Shown one piece after another: positions 26,578 to 36,579 of a DNA stretch of 64,000 nucleotides. Source of the DNA: CAWKDG01 sp963848355 (GTDB taxonomy: Bacteria > Actinomycetota > Acidimicrobiia > Acidimicrobiales > UBA8190). Made by a program: the position numbers and the translations under genes. The DNA is taken from positions 682,001 to 746,000 of the forward strand of contig CAWKDG010000001.1 of the NCBI GenBank assembly GCA_963848355.1. The letters are read 5' to 3'. The notes beneath the pieces were generated by a model, which saw only the letters and a list, made by a program, of their open reading frames with translations, had not been told where the DNA came from and did no database searches. How positions within the stretch are numbered: position 1 is the stretch's first letter; each line of letters opens with the position of its first letter.

Positions 26578-27735
26578 TCACACAACGACCGCGGCGTATC
26601 CGTTCATCGCGCCGTTTCCGGCCCCGATCCACAAGAAGACGACGAGGTCACCGTCGTTCACACGACCGGCCCGACGGTCCTCGTCCAGCAGGATCAGGGT
26701 GCTCGCGGCCGAGGTGTTGCCATAGTGGTCGACACTGATGGGTACCCGCTCAGGCGGCAGACCAAGCATCGCGACGGCCTCACGGACCACAACCCCATTG
26801 GCCTGATGGAGGTACCATCGGGCCACGGCCTCAACGTCGAAGTCCGCCCCGGTGACGGGCTTGACGGTGGTCGGCCAATCGTCCTGCAACATCTGGAAGT
26901 TACGGGCCATCAATGATGGGAAAACCTCAGCCACCTTGACGCCGTCCATCAGAAAGACATGGTCGGCCAAGTTGCTGGCAGAGGTGTGATGGAGACAGCC
27001 GCCGCCTGGATACGTAACAAGACCAATGTCCGGATTGGTCTCGTTGCGCACCGAAAGCAAGCCCGTCGGACCGTGGCTGCGATCGCGGGGTACCGAGCGC
27101 CAGACCGACGCACCCGCACCGTCGGCGAACATGAGCGGGGCCAGCCACCCCAGACCGGTTTCATGTTTGTAGTAGTAGTCGTGCACTTCGGGTCCGAAAT
27201 ATCCCGACGGGCAATTGCTCGCCACGACAAGGGCAGTGGCGGGTGCCATCGAGACCAGTGAGCAAGCGAGGGAGCGGAATCCAGCCGTCAGCCCGGCGCA
27301 TCCAAGGTTGTGGTGGATGAGATCCGCGTCGCGACGAAGTCCGAGCTCGGGCGCCAGGAATCGGAAGTGGTCCTGACACGCGATGAGGTCGGGCGTGGTG
27401 GTGACGTGGATCATGACGTCGACGTCAGCGGCGTCAAGCCCGGCATCGGCCAAGGCGCTCCGACCAGCTCGAAGGGCCAGATCGCCGTCGTAGAGGCCAC
27501 CATCGGACCGGCTCCGCTTGTGCCGGCCTCCGAATTCATAATCCAAGCGCCGTTCATGGATTCCCAGGTGTTTAACGACCCACTCGGGTTCAAGGGGCCG
27601 TCCGTCGGGCCGAACAGGGCGAAGGTACTCGAGGATCTCCGCATTGGACACACGATGTTCAGGAAGGAAGGAGCCGACACCCATAAGGGAGACAGAGACC
27701 TCCGACGCCAATCTCGAGATCGAAGAGCTGGTCAT
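26578..27735 (-). CDS. 3-oxoacyl-ACP synthase III-family (KAS III-like) condensing enzyme
   Basis: About 385 residues from the ATG with AGGTGAG five bases upstream. Thiolase-fold catalytic residues are all visible: Cys in HHNLGCAGLTAG (about residue 135), His in WYLHQANGVVV (about 300) and Asn in DHYGNTSAASTLILL (about 335). The closest family by eye is KAS III/FabH; the N-terminus carrying LPEHRVSNAEILEYL is typical. It lacks partner ACP genes but is followed by an SDR. It may start acyl-chain synthesis or act in a secondary pathway. Confidence 0.86.
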   Translation of the reverse strand: MTSSSISRLASEVSVSLMGVGSFLPEHRVSNAEILEYLRPVRPDGRPLEPEWVVKHLGIHERRLDYEFGGRHKRSRSDGGLYDGDLALRAGRSALADAGLDAADVDVMIHVTTTPDLIACQDHFRFLAPELGLRRDADLIHHNLGCAGLTAGFRSLACSLVSMAPATALVVASNCPSGYFGPEVHDYYYKHETGLGWLAPLMFADGAGASVWRSVPRDRSHGPTGLLSVRNETNPDIGLVTYPGGGCLHHTSASNLADHVFLMDGVKVAEVFPSLMARNFQMLQDDWPTTVKPVTGADFDVEAVARWYLHQANGVVVREAVAMLGLPPERVPISVDHYGNTSAASTLILLDEDRRAGRVNDGDLVVFLWIGAGNGAMNGYAAVVV

Positions 27736-27845
27736 CGAACTCACCTTTCTTCGAATCGGCGTTCCTTGCGGCGCCTCTCAAACCATCCAACTACCTTCCC
27801 CCTGGGCCGACTAGGGGCGAACGTCCCGATCTGGGCGGTCGGCCC

Positions 27846-29669
27846 TCACGCAGGAGCCGTCTCACCTCGGATCTTGGCCAACTCCTCGGTGACAAGCCGC
27901 TCGCGTTCTTCGAGGTCGCGCTTGGCAGCCCTCGGGCTCCAACGCCCCCGCATGGTGAACACGAGCAGGAAGAAGATAAGCATCCCGCCTATGCATATCC
28001 ACCACCAGCGCTTCCACTCATTGGGCGACGCCTTCTCGGCCGGCACGAGCTTCTTCTCCGCCACTAGCAGGCTGGCGAGGTTCCCTGAGTGGGCACCTAC
28101 CTTCGTGGCGATCTCCGTGGCGCTGACAGGCTGACCAGCGTCGATGGAATTCGCCAGGGGCTCGAAGGCGAGTAGGCCCTGCACCTGCGGATTGGCGAGC
28201 CCGCCGGCCGCGCCCACTGCCTGCAGCAGGTTGTGCGACCGGTCGCACGCCAAGATCACCTTGGCCAACGTCTGCGGACCGGGCTCCTCCGTGGTATTCA
28301 GCGCCGAGATCACCCCCGCAGGAGCTGGGCGGGCGGCACAGGCGGTGGTAGAAGGCGCATACGGTACCGCGGCCTGAATGGCCTGCAACGCCGTCGCCGC
28401 CCCCTGGTTGTCCACGAGAGTAGTGGAGGTGGTGATTATCCGGGGTAGAAGGAGGAAGGAAACGGCAACCACGATGCGCAGGATCCAACCCCATATGGCG
28501 AGCCCGGATGCCGCCAGTGCAGGGTTGTGCGACTCGATCTGCTCCGTGTAGCCGGCCATCCACGGGCAATACGCGCATCCGATGGCTGTAGCAAGCAGGA
28601 CCATGAGAAGGACGTTCGAGTAGTAACCGGTGTGCGGGTGATTGATCTGGAGAATGACGAGAATCATCATGGCGACAGCGCCGACAGCGCCGACAAGCAT
28701 GAGAGGCTTTCGCACCCGCAATCGATCGGAGACGATGCCGAAGAAGACCAGAGCCGCGGAGAGAAACGCTGCGTACCAGACATTGATGCCGTCCGCATCC
28801 GGGGTCGAGCGACCGAATACGACGACCCAGTAGATAGTGAGCACGCTCACCGAGGCGTAATAGAAGAGCAGGAACAAAGCGATCGCCAGCGACGACGCGA
28901 CGAGGTCGAGGCGCATCATGGACCGCATCGGGTGGGCGGTAGCCTTCTCGACGTCGATACCCATGGCGCGGGCTTCGACGAGGACTCGTTCGTTTTCGGA
29001 CACCATGAGTTGGTCTCGTAGCTGGGGCGAGAGCTCGCGAAGGAAGAAGAATGAAATTATTACTACCGCGATACACACGAGGCCGGAGATGTCGAACTGG
29101 TCCTGCCACGGCGCCAGGTGCGTGAGCGTCCGGGTGGCCACAAGGCTGGCAGCCAGGCTGCCCATGGTCGGACCCAGCGCCCAGAAGCCCATCGCCGCGC
29201 CCCGCCCCATCTGGGGTGAGAAATCGCGCATGAGAGCGGGCGTGGACACCAGGATCACACCCTCGACGAATCCGATGATGCAGTACGCAATGGCGAATCC
29301 GAATCTTGATTGGATGTGGGGAACGTCTAGCTGCACTAGGCCGACGACGAGGGTGCCATAGATGGTGAGGTTGGCGCGGCCGATCTTGTCCGATAGTCCG
29401 CCGATGAAGGCGGTGAACGCGCCAATCGCGTTCGAAACGACAAGGAGATAGAGGAAGTACTGAAACGACATGTGGTAGTAGGGCAGCATCAGTGGAGTGA
29501 CTGCCCCCTCCACGTAGTAAAGGTAGTAAAGGACGATCGTGGTGAGCACCACGATCCCCAGATAACCGAAGCGTGGCAGGGTCCGGGGGTAGCGGTGGAG
29601 TTGCCGGTTGCCCAACGCGTTCACCATGCTGGCGGCTGGCGCTGGTGCCGAAGAGGTGGCCACTGTCAT
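27846..29669 (-). CDS. MFS transporter with a large extracytoplasmic insert
   Basis: A 607-residue protein with about 12 membrane segments. The MFS loop 2-3 motif is present as GGLSDKIGRANLT (about residue 80), and IVSDRLRVRKPLM is its pseudo-symmetric partner near residue 310. Between the last two segments is a loop of roughly 140 residues with three Cys (TTACAARPA and ILACDRSH), an unusual feature. A strong GAGGACG ribosome-binding site precedes the ATG. The C-terminal 35 residues are charged cytoplasmic tail. Substrate unknown. Location between a KAS III-like gene and a patatin gene suggests export or uptake of a lipid or carbon compound, but this is only context. Confidence 0.83.
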   Translation of the reverse strand: MTVATSSAPAPAASMVNALGNRQLHRYPRTLPRFGYLGIVVLTTIVLYYLYYVEGAVTPLMLPYYHMSFQYFLYLLVVSNAIGAFTAFIGGLSDKIGRANLTIYGTLVVGLVQLDVPHIQSRFGFAIAYCIIGFVEGVILVSTPALMRDFSPQMGRGAAMGFWALGPTMGSLAASLVATRTLTHLAPWQDQFDISGLVCIAVVIISFFFLRELSPQLRDQLMVSENERVLVEARAMGIDVEKATAHPMRSMMRLDLVASSLAIALFLLFYYASVSVLTIYWVVVFGRSTPDADGINVWYAAFLSAALVFFGIVSDRLRVRKPLMLVGAVGAVAMMILVILQINHPHTGYYSNVLLMVLLATAIGCAYCPWMAGYTEQIESHNPALAASGLAIWGWILRIVVAVSFLLLPRIITTSTTLVDNQGAATALQAIQAAVPYAPSTTACAARPAPAGVISALNTTEEPGPQTLAKVILACDRSHNLLQAVGAAGGLANPQVQGLLAFEPLANSIDAGQPVSATEIATKVGAHSGNLASLLVAEKKLVPAEKASPNEWKRWWWICIGGMLIFFLLVFTMRGRWSPRAAKRDLEERERLVTEELAKIRGETAPA

Positions 29670-29916
29670 GGGTCGTCCTCCCGCCTGTGGTTCCCTCGGT
29701 TGTCTTCAACGCTGACGCCGAGTCTGCGAGGGCGACGAACCCGACCTGAACCTGCCCAAAATGCTACCCCCGAAACGGCCAACCTTTCAGAACGTCCAAT
29801 CGCCAGTCGAACGAGTCGCACCGTCCTCGCTGTGTCGTCCTCCATCGCAGCGCCTTTCTGGATTCCCTACCGCCGATCGACGGGCCTCCCGTCCTGAGCT
29901 GGCACGATCGATCCGA

Positions 29917-31029
29917 TCACGCCGATGCCCGGAACCGGTAGGCCCGGGTGGTGAGCGCACCGCGGGTCTCGAGACGGCCGGCACGCATGAAGTCAGGCCA
30001 CTCAGCAGTGTTGAGGAACTGCCGGTAGAAGCCCGCCCCGCGCACCATGGTGTAGGGCACAGGTTCGATCATCATTACGTCGGTCTGTTGCTCGAGCCTG
30101 GCCAGGTTGAGTCTGGCCAACTCTGCTTGCTGGCAGGTGCGGACCTGGCCGGCCACGTAAAAGATGCTGCCGCGCCGGTCCTGCCAGCCGGTTGCGTCCT
30201 CACCGGCGAACCCCGGCGGGTAGAAGCCGTTGATGGCCAACGCCACGTCGGGTGGATCCTCGATGTCCAATACGGGCCGCACAGGGAAAATGTCCACGAC
30301 GCCTCCGTCGCACCAATACCCGCCGCCCAACCTCACCGGCTCGATGAACAGGGGTAGCGCGATCGCCATCCGGATAGCCCGGGCCACGGACATGTCGGGA
30401 TAGGTGCGGGGACCGATGTACTCGAGACGGTTGCGCTCGATGTTCCAGATCGGTGCGTAGGCAGGGATGGGCATCTCGCCGAGGGTCATGTCGCCGAGCA
30501 ACCGCCGGTACGACGCCTCGATCCGCTCCCCGCGGACAACACCGGCAAAGCCCTTCGCACCCCGCGGAATGAGGGAAGCAAGCAAGCGCCAGTCGACGTC
30601 CACGTAGTCGTCGGGGCGCAAGCCGAGCGTGAAGGCCGCCACCTCGTCGGCGGGAATGCCGGCGGCGACGGGGAACCCGAAAAGTGCGGATCCCGAGCAC
30701 AGCGAGATGACGGCAGGGCGGACACCCGCCTCCTCGAGCGCCCTCGCCGCTCCCACGACGGAGGCCAGGGCACCACTGCCCCCGGTGGCCATCAGCGCCA
30801 GCCGCCGCCCCTTCAGGTCGGCCACCCGGAGGGGCCGGACGGGGGGGAACGGGTGCAGGTCCGGCTGTGGCCGCCGCTCGAGCGGGAAGGTCACGAGGGC
30901 ACGCCGGGCATCGTCGAGCAGACCGGCGTCCTCGCGTACCCCCTCCACGATCTCCCTGGTTCTCGTGATGACATTGAAATACTGGCGGAGGCGAAACACG
31001 TCGATCACGGTCCCGAGCATGTGCCTCAT
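29917..31029 (-). CDS. Patatin-like phospholipase/acylhydrolase
   Basis: About 370 residues. The oxyanion-hole loop is LMATGGSGALASVVGAARAL (about residues 75-94). The nucleophile elbow reads SLCSGSALFG (about 105-115), so the usual Gly-x-Ser-x-Gly is not kept at both glycines. The catalytic Asp is in YWCDGGVVDIFPV (about 245-257), the DGG motif. It resembles bacterial patatins that hydrolyse acyl lipids. Start uncertain by three codons (ATG at 31029 or 31020). It is divergent from, and 135 bases from, the WS/DGAT pair. Confidence 0.8.
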   Translation of the reverse strand: MRHMLGTVIDVFRLRQYFNVITRTREIVEGVREDAGLLDDARRALVTFPLERRPQPDLHPFPPVRPLRVADLKGRRLALMATGGSGALASVVGAARALEEAGVRPAVISLCSGSALFGFPVAAGIPADEVAAFTLGLRPDDYVDVDWRLLASLIPRGAKGFAGVVRGERIEASYRRLLGDMTLGEMPIPAYAPIWNIERNRLEYIGPRTYPDMSVARAIRMAIALPLFIEPVRLGGGYWCDGGVVDIFPVRPVLDIEDPPDVALAINGFYPPGFAGEDATGWQDRRGSIFYVAGQVRTCQQAELARLNLARLEQQTDVMMIEPVPYTMVRGAGFYRQFLNTAEWPDFMRAGRLETRGALTTRAYRFRASA

Positions 31030-31163
31030 TGTCCGCCGAGCGTTCCCGGCTGGGTAGGGTCCAACGGCTCTGTTCTCGTGGCACGAAGATGACGTTCGAC
31101 TCTTCCCCCGGGTGCGCTGTCCGTCCACGATGGGAACAGCAGATCCACCGAAAGGGTGGGGCG

Positions 31164-32582
31164 ATGGACGTGTTCATGCGGGACAGCGACGCCTTCTCCT
31201 GGTACATGGAGCGGGACCCCGTCCTGCGGTCGACCGTGGTCGCGGTGGCGTGGCTGGAATCCAGCCCCGATTGGGATGTGCTCGTGGCCAAGCTCGAGCG
31301 GGCCACTCACCTGGTGCCGATGTTCCGGCAGCGGGTGCTCGAACCGCCGGCGCGGCTCGCCACTCCCCGTTGGGCCATGGAGGACGGCTTCGACCTGAGC
31401 TGGCACCTCCGCCGGATGGACTCCCCGGTGCCCCACACGCCCGAAACCGTGGTCGCCCTGGCACGCATCGCGGCAATGACGGGCTTCGACCGGTCCCGCC
31501 CACTCTGGGAGTTCACGCTGGTGGAGCACCTGGAGGACGGGCGGGCGGCCCTGGTCATGAAGGTGCACCACTCGCTGACCGACGGCCTTGGCGGCATGCA
31601 GTTGGCGCTGCTGTTGTTCGACGTCGATCGTGCGGCCACGGCGCCGCCTCTGGAGGCCGTCGGACCCACCGGTGAGCACCTCGGGACTGCCGAGCTTCTG
31701 CGTCAGAGTCTGACCCATGACTGGGAGCGGCTCGCCGGGATGGTCGGCCACGGGGCGGAGCGTGCCGCGCCGCTGGCAGCGCGCACGGCCCGCCATCCTT
31801 GGGGAAGCCTGACTGGGTTCGTCAACACGGCGCGCTCGATCGCCCGCACCGTCGCGCCGGTCCGCGCCACGATGTCACCGGTCATGACCGAACGGGGCCT
31901 GGACCGTCGCCTGGAGATGCTTGAGGTCAGTCTCGACGCCCTCAAGGAAGCCGCCGCCGTGGCGGGAGGGACCGTCAACGACGCCTTCATGGCTGCCGTG
32001 ACGGGGGGTCTGCGGCGCTATCACGAACAGCACGGAGCGGCCGTCGAGACGCTGCGGGTGACGCTGCCCATCAGCATCCGGAGGCCCGAGGACCCGCTGG
32101 GTGGCAATCGGATCACGCTCATCCGTTTCGCTGTGCCTGTCTCCGATCCGGATCCGGCGTCTCGAATCAGGTCCATGAGCCACCTGTGCCGAGCCGCACA
32201 GCAAGAGCGCTCGCTCCCGCTGACCAACACCATTGCCGGGGCCCTCAACCTCCTGCCTCGGGGGACGGTGAGCAGCATGCTCAAACGCATCGACTTCGTG
32301 GCCAGCGACGTTCCCGGCTTCCCGTTCCCCGTGTACCTGGCAGGCGCTCAAATGGAGCGGTATGTCGCCTTCGGACCGACCATCGGCTCGGCCGTGAATC
32401 TGACCTTGCTCTCCTACAACGGCACCTGCTGTGTCGGCATCACGATCGACACTGCCGCCGCTCCCGACACCGTCGTGCTCGCCGACTGCCTCCTTGGGGG
32501 ATTCGAGGAGGTGCTCGCCCTCGGTGGCAGCCACAGCCCCGTGCGCTTACCGATGCGCCAGACGGTCAGGAAGAGCGCCTGA
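31164..32582 (+). CDS. Wax ester synthase/diacylglycerol acyltransferase (WS/DGAT)
   Basis: A 472-residue member of the WES/DGAT family. The catalytic HHxxxDG motif is HHSLTDG at residues 135-141. The N-terminal chloramphenicol-acetyltransferase-like fold starts MDVFMRDSDAFSWYMERD, a variant of the usual LSPxDxxFL opening, so it belongs to a more divergent branch than the next gene. The C-terminal half holds VNLTLLSYNGTCCVGITID, typical of the family. It transfers acyl-CoA chains to diacylglycerol or fatty alcohol for storage-lipid synthesis. Its stop overlaps the next start (TGATG). Confidence 0.9.
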   Translation: MDVFMRDSDAFSWYMERDPVLRSTVVAVAWLESSPDWDVLVAKLERATHLVPMFRQRVLEPPARLATPRWAMEDGFDLSWHLRRMDSPVPHTPETVVALARIAAMTGFDRSRPLWEFTLVEHLEDGRAALVMKVHHSLTDGLGGMQLALLLFDVDRAATAPPLEAVGPTGEHLGTAELLRQSLTHDWERLAGMVGHGAERAAPLAARTARHPWGSLTGFVNTARSIARTVAPVRATMSPVMTERGLDRRLEMLEVSLDALKEAAAVAGGTVNDAFMAAVTGGLRRYHEQHGAAVETLRVTLPISIRRPEDPLGGNRITLIRFAVPVSDPDPASRIRSMSHLCRAAQQERSLPLTNTIAGALNLLPRGTVSSMLKRIDFVASDVPGFPFPVYLAGAQMERYVAFGPTIGSAVNLTLLSYNGTCCVGITIDTAAAPDTVVLADCLLGGFEEVLALGGSHSPVRLPMRQTVRKSA

Positions 32583-33979
32583 TGGAACGCCTCAGCCCCC
32601 TCGATGCCTCGTTCTTGAACTTCGAGGACGGGATCACCCACATGCACATCGCGTCGTGTGCCTTGTTCGAAGGTCCACCACCGGACTACCGAACTGTGGT
32701 GAATGCCATCGCCTCCAAGGTTCCCCAGGTGCCCCGGTACCGCCAAGTCGTGCGCTTCATGCCGTTGCAACTGGGCCGACCGGCTTGGGTGGATGATCCG
32801 CATTTCCACCTCGAGTACCACGTCCGACATACCGCATTGCCGAGGCCCGGAGGACGGACCGAGCTCCGAGAATTGATGGGCCGCCTGATGTCCCAGGAGC
32901 TCGACCGCCGACGGCCCTTGTGGGAGGTGTGGATGGTCGAGAACCTGGAGGACGGACACTGGGCGCTCATCACCAAGATCCACCACTGCATGGCTGACGG
33001 GGTGGCCGGGACCGACCTGCTTGCCGTGATCCTGGATCTCGAGCCCCGCACGGCGGCAATCGCCCCGGTCGACGCCTGGCAGCCCGTGGCCGAGCCGTCG
33101 AACCTCCACCTGGTGTTCGGCGCCGCCTGGCGTCTCCTGGCGAGCCCTTATGAACAGTTCCAGGCGGCGGGCCGTCTCCTCCGTGAGCCCCACCGCGTTG
33201 GCACCGAGCTACGAGAGGCGGTCGGCGGGATGTGGTCCTACGCCGGCCGTCTACGGCCCACCGCCCCCATGTCCTTGGTCGGAGCCATCGGTCCCCATCG
33301 GCGGTGGACGTGGGCCAGCGCCGAGCTCGAGGACGTGAAGGCGATCAGGAAGGCGTTTGGTGGAACCGTCAACGACGTTATCCTCTCCTTGATCACTGGT
33401 GGGCTACGTAGGCAGCTTCTCGCTCGCGGCGATCCCGTCGATCGACTCGTCGTGCGCAGTCTGGTTCCGGTGTCGGTACGGTCTGCCTCCGAGCACGGCG
33501 AATACAACAACCGGGTATCGGCGATGTTCGCCGATCTGCCTGTTTCCGTCGCTGATCCGCGGTCACGGTTGGAGGCTGTACGGAAGCAGATGGAGGCATT
33601 GAAGGCCTCGCACCAGACCGTGGCCGGTGAAGTCCTGACCGCGATGGGTGCGTTCACTCCTTTCGCCTCCATCGCGCTGGCGGAGCGGACTGTGATGCGG
33701 GTGCTGCGCCGTCTTCCCCAGCACAGTGTCAACACTGTGACGACCAACGTTCCGGGGCCTCAGTACCCGCTCTATCTGGCGGACCGGAAGATGCTCGAGT
33801 ACTTGCCCTTCGTCCCGATCGCTCATGGTGTGCGGGTCGGCTTTGCCATCGTCTCGTACAACGGCAAGATTGCCTTCGGCGTGACGGGGGACTACGACTC
33901 GGTACCCGACATCGATATCCTTACCCATGGCATCGAGGACGGCATTACCGAGCTGCTGAAGCTGGCGGCCGGCGGCTAG
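32582..33979 (+). CDS. Wax ester synthase/diacylglycerol acyltransferase (WS/DGAT)
   Basis: A 465-residue canonical WS/DGAT. It opens MERLSPLDASFLNFEDG, has HHCMADG at residues 134-140, and the second conserved region around VPGPQYPLYLADRKMLEYLPF. Catalysis is by the second His of HHxxxDG. It is in a tandem pair with the preceding gene, with one-base overlap, so both are co-translated. Tandem WS/DGATs in actinobacteria make triacylglycerol and wax-ester stores. A patatin lies just upstream on the opposite strand and a universal stress protein downstream. Confidence 0.95.
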   Translation: MERLSPLDASFLNFEDGITHMHIASCALFEGPPPDYRTVVNAIASKVPQVPRYRQVVRFMPLQLGRPAWVDDPHFHLEYHVRHTALPRPGGRTELRELMGRLMSQELDRRRPLWEVWMVENLEDGHWALITKIHHCMADGVAGTDLLAVILDLEPRTAAIAPVDAWQPVAEPSNLHLVFGAAWRLLASPYEQFQAAGRLLREPHRVGTELREAVGGMWSYAGRLRPTAPMSLVGAIGPHRRWTWASAELEDVKAIRKAFGGTVNDVILSLITGGLRRQLLARGDPVDRLVVRSLVPVSVRSASEHGEYNNRVSAMFADLPVSVADPRSRLEAVRKQMEALKASHQTVAGEVLTAMGAFTPFASIALAERTVMRVLRRLPQHSVNTVTTNVPGPQYPLYLADRKMLEYLPFVPIAHGVRVGFAIVSYNGKIAFGVTGDYDSVPDIDILTHGIEDGITELLKLAAGG

Positions 33980-34026
33980 CGGCGGCGAACCAGCACCAGA
34001 GGGAGCGGCTTCTCGCTACGGCTACG

Positions 34027-34458
34027 TCAGGTGGTCTTGGCAATCAAGACGTTACAGCCCGCCTTGTGGGCAACGGTGTTGGGGACGGAACCCAAGATGC
34101 GGCGAGTTCCCCTCATACCCTTGCTACCCACAACGATCAGGTCGGCTCCCACTTCATCGGCGCGTCGAACGATCACCTCGGCCGGCTCGCCCACCGCCGT
34201 GTGGGTCTCGACGTCAAGACCTTCGATTCCGTCCGCCACGTTCTCGAGCATGTGCTGTGCGGCGTTCCTCGAGTGCGCCCCACCCGAGTGGTCTATGGCA
34301 TGGACGCCACCCGCCGGCACGGTGACCGCCGTCGGCGAACGCACTCCCGCCACAAGGTGCAACGCGGCGCGATTCTCCTTGGCGATCTGTACGGCCAGAG
34401 CCACCGCGGCGTCGGCCGTTTCCGAGCCGTCAGTACCTACCACAACGACTGAAAACAT
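34027..34458 (-). CDS. Universal stress protein (UspA family)
   Basis: A 143-residue single USP domain. The ATG chosen has AGGGAGGGG about five bases upstream. ATP-binding features are visible: Asp near the N-terminus in VVVVGTDGSETADAA and the phosphate-binding GSKGMRGTRRILGSVPNTV motif (Gly-2x-Gly-9x-Gly-Ser, about residues 113-131). USP proteins respond to dormancy and stress. It converges on the WS/DGAT pair; in mycobacteria DosR-type dormancy regulons include both gene kinds, but no palindrome of that type was identified here. Confidence 0.9.
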   Translation of the reverse strand: MFSVVVVGTDGSETADAAVALAVQIAKENRAALHLVAGVRSPTAVTVPAGGVHAIDHSGGAHSRNAAQHMLENVADGIEGLDVETHTAVGEPAEVIVRRADEVGADLIVVGSKGMRGTRRILGSVPNTVAHKAGCNVLIAKTT

Positions 34459-34491
34459 CGGCCCCTCCCTTTCATTCGACAGCGCCCACAC

Positions 34492-34790
34492 CGGAGGGTA
34501 GTTGACGAAGGGTCTGTTTTCCTCACGATAACCGCCGATGACCCAGGACGATCTCCGCTCCCCTGTCCGGGCGTCCTACCGATTGATCACGAGGGATCCA
34601 GCCTGAGGTTCCCTGCAGGAAGTGGGATCGAGGCAGACGGACCCATGGTTGAGCAGGTCGCAGTGGTAAGAGCCCCCCCCCCGAGGGGGACGCCACGGGA
34701 CGCACACCCGCGCTCCCAACTCAGCGAGAGGGCCAATCTGGGGACGCCGACCACACAAGACGCGTTCCGCACAAAGAGCGGGTGTATCAG
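34492..34790. other. Gene-free interval upstream of the universal stress gene
   Basis: Roughly 300 bases without a credible gene. Several overlapping short frames occur but all lack motif or ribosome-binding site. A C-run (around 34671-34682) and a nearby G-run lie near the middle. This interval probably includes the promoter of the universal stress protein gene. Confidence 0.4.
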
Positions 34791-34886
34791 CTACGGCTGC
34801 GGTGACACGAGTCCGTGTTCGTAGGCATACCGTACGGCTTCGGCACGGCTGGCAGGCACGGACTTTGGCGATGCCGTCCCTTGCAC
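34791..34886 (-). pseudogene. Possible LuxR-type HTH C-terminal remnant
   Basis: A short open frame, after an in-frame stop, whose last residues read SVPASRAEAVRYAYEHGLVSPQP before the stop. The ASRAEAVRYAYEHGLV pattern matches the C-terminal recognition-helix end of LuxR/NarL-type response regulators. The rest of the regulator is not present. It could be a decayed gene beside the enoyl-CoA hydratase gene, or a chance match; confidence is low. Confidence 0.35.
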
Positions 34887-34914
34887 CGGTCCCCTTATGC
34901 CGCGGCGCCGTCGG

Positions 34915-35703
<789 letters not shown>

Positions 35704-35797
35704 GGCGACACCCTACTCACAGAACCGAGAATCGGGCCAAGATCGATCGCCTGGGACCGACGTCGGCCACGCCGTGTCAAGACGGGGACGGCGACCG

Positions 35798-36199
35798 TCA
35801 GAAGGCGTCCTGGAAAACGTCGACGACGAGATCCCCGGCGCCGTCGTCCCACACGGCGGCGACGTCGAACCGGACTGACCGCGTCGGCGTTCCGTGCGGC
35901 CGCTGCTGGGAGAGCCACCGTGCGCTGAGACGTCGCAAGCGTCGCTGCTTGACGGGCGTGACCGCCTCCTCGGGCCGTCCGAAACGGGCCGAGGACCGGG
36001 TCTTCACCTCGCAAATGACGACGACATCGGCCACGGGGTCGACGGCGACGAGATCGATCTCGCCGTCTGCGCACCGCCAGTTGCGGGCCACGATCCGGTA
36101 GCCGGCCCGCCCGTACCAGCGGGCGGCGGCCTCCTCTCCCCGACGACCACGTTCTCGACGGCCGTCGATCGGCGGCCCAGCTGGTTGATATCCCGACAT
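35798..36199 (-). CDS. yraN: YraN-family (UPF0102) nuclease-like protein
   Basis: A 133-residue protein with the restriction-endonuclease-like core of UPF0102: GRRGEEAAARWYGRAGYRIVARNWRC (about residues 19-44), GEIDLVAVD with the conserved Glu-Ile-Asp-Leu, and VICEVKTRSSARFGRPEEAV with the Glu-x-Lys. These acidic/Lys residues make the PD-(D/E)xK site. YraN commonly sits with rnhB, DUF2469 and dprA/comM. Here it is just downstream of DUF2469 on the same strand, while comM and dprA are 14 kb away. Confidence 0.93.
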   Translation of the reverse strand: MSGYQPAGPPIDGRRERGRRGEEAAARWYGRAGYRIVARNWRCADGEIDLVAVDPVADVVVICEVKTRSSARFGRPEEAVTPVKQRRLRRLSARWLSQQRPHGTPTRSVRFDVAAVWDDGAGDLVVDVFQDAF

Positions 36200-36281
36200 G
36201 CGACGAGTGTTCCCGATGGCTGTGACAGGAAGGGCCGCTCGTCTCGACGGCGCCGAGCCCGGGCAGGTCGACCGGTCGATG

Positions 36282-36575
36282 TCAGGTGTCGCGTTCGGGG
36301 AGTCTCTCCACGTTCACGTCTCGGAAGGTCAGGACCTTCACGCTCGGGACGAAGCGGGCGGGCCGGTACATGTCCCACACCCAGGCGTCCGTCAGCTCGA
36401 CCTCGATGCACGAGGGAGTCGAGCTGTTCCCGACCGAAACCTTCACCTCGTTGGCGAGGTAGAAACGTCTCTCCGTCTCGACCACGTAGTTGAACAGCGG
36501 GAGCACCGTACGGTACTCCTGGACAAGGGCCAACTCGATATCGGCCTCGTAGCGTTCGAGGTCCTCTTCGCTCAT
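36282..36575 (-). CDS. DUF2469 protein (conserved actinobacterial)
   Basis: A 97-residue protein matching DUF2469: ERYEADIELALVQEYRTV (about residues 7-24), VETERRFYLANEVKV and DAWVWDMYRPARFV, closing with VKVLTFRDVNVERL. This family occurs only in actinobacteria, usually near rplS, rnhB and yraN. Its function is unknown. Its ATG is only a few bases after the stop of a stranded rplS tail at 36580-36612, so before the mobile element inserted it was directly downstream of rplS. Confidence 0.93.
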   Translation of the reverse strand: MSEEDLERYEADIELALVQEYRTVLPLFNYVVETERRFYLANEVKVSVGNSSTPSCIEVELTDAWVWDMYRPARFVPSVKVLTFRDVNVERLPERDT

Positions 36576-36579
36576 CGCC

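Noticed and set aside
24128..27735. OleABCD-type olefin biosynthesis cluster (hydrolase, SDR, KAS III-like)
   Set aside because: The SDR is a short classical SDR rather than an OleD-type extended one, and there is no OleC-like AMP-ligase.
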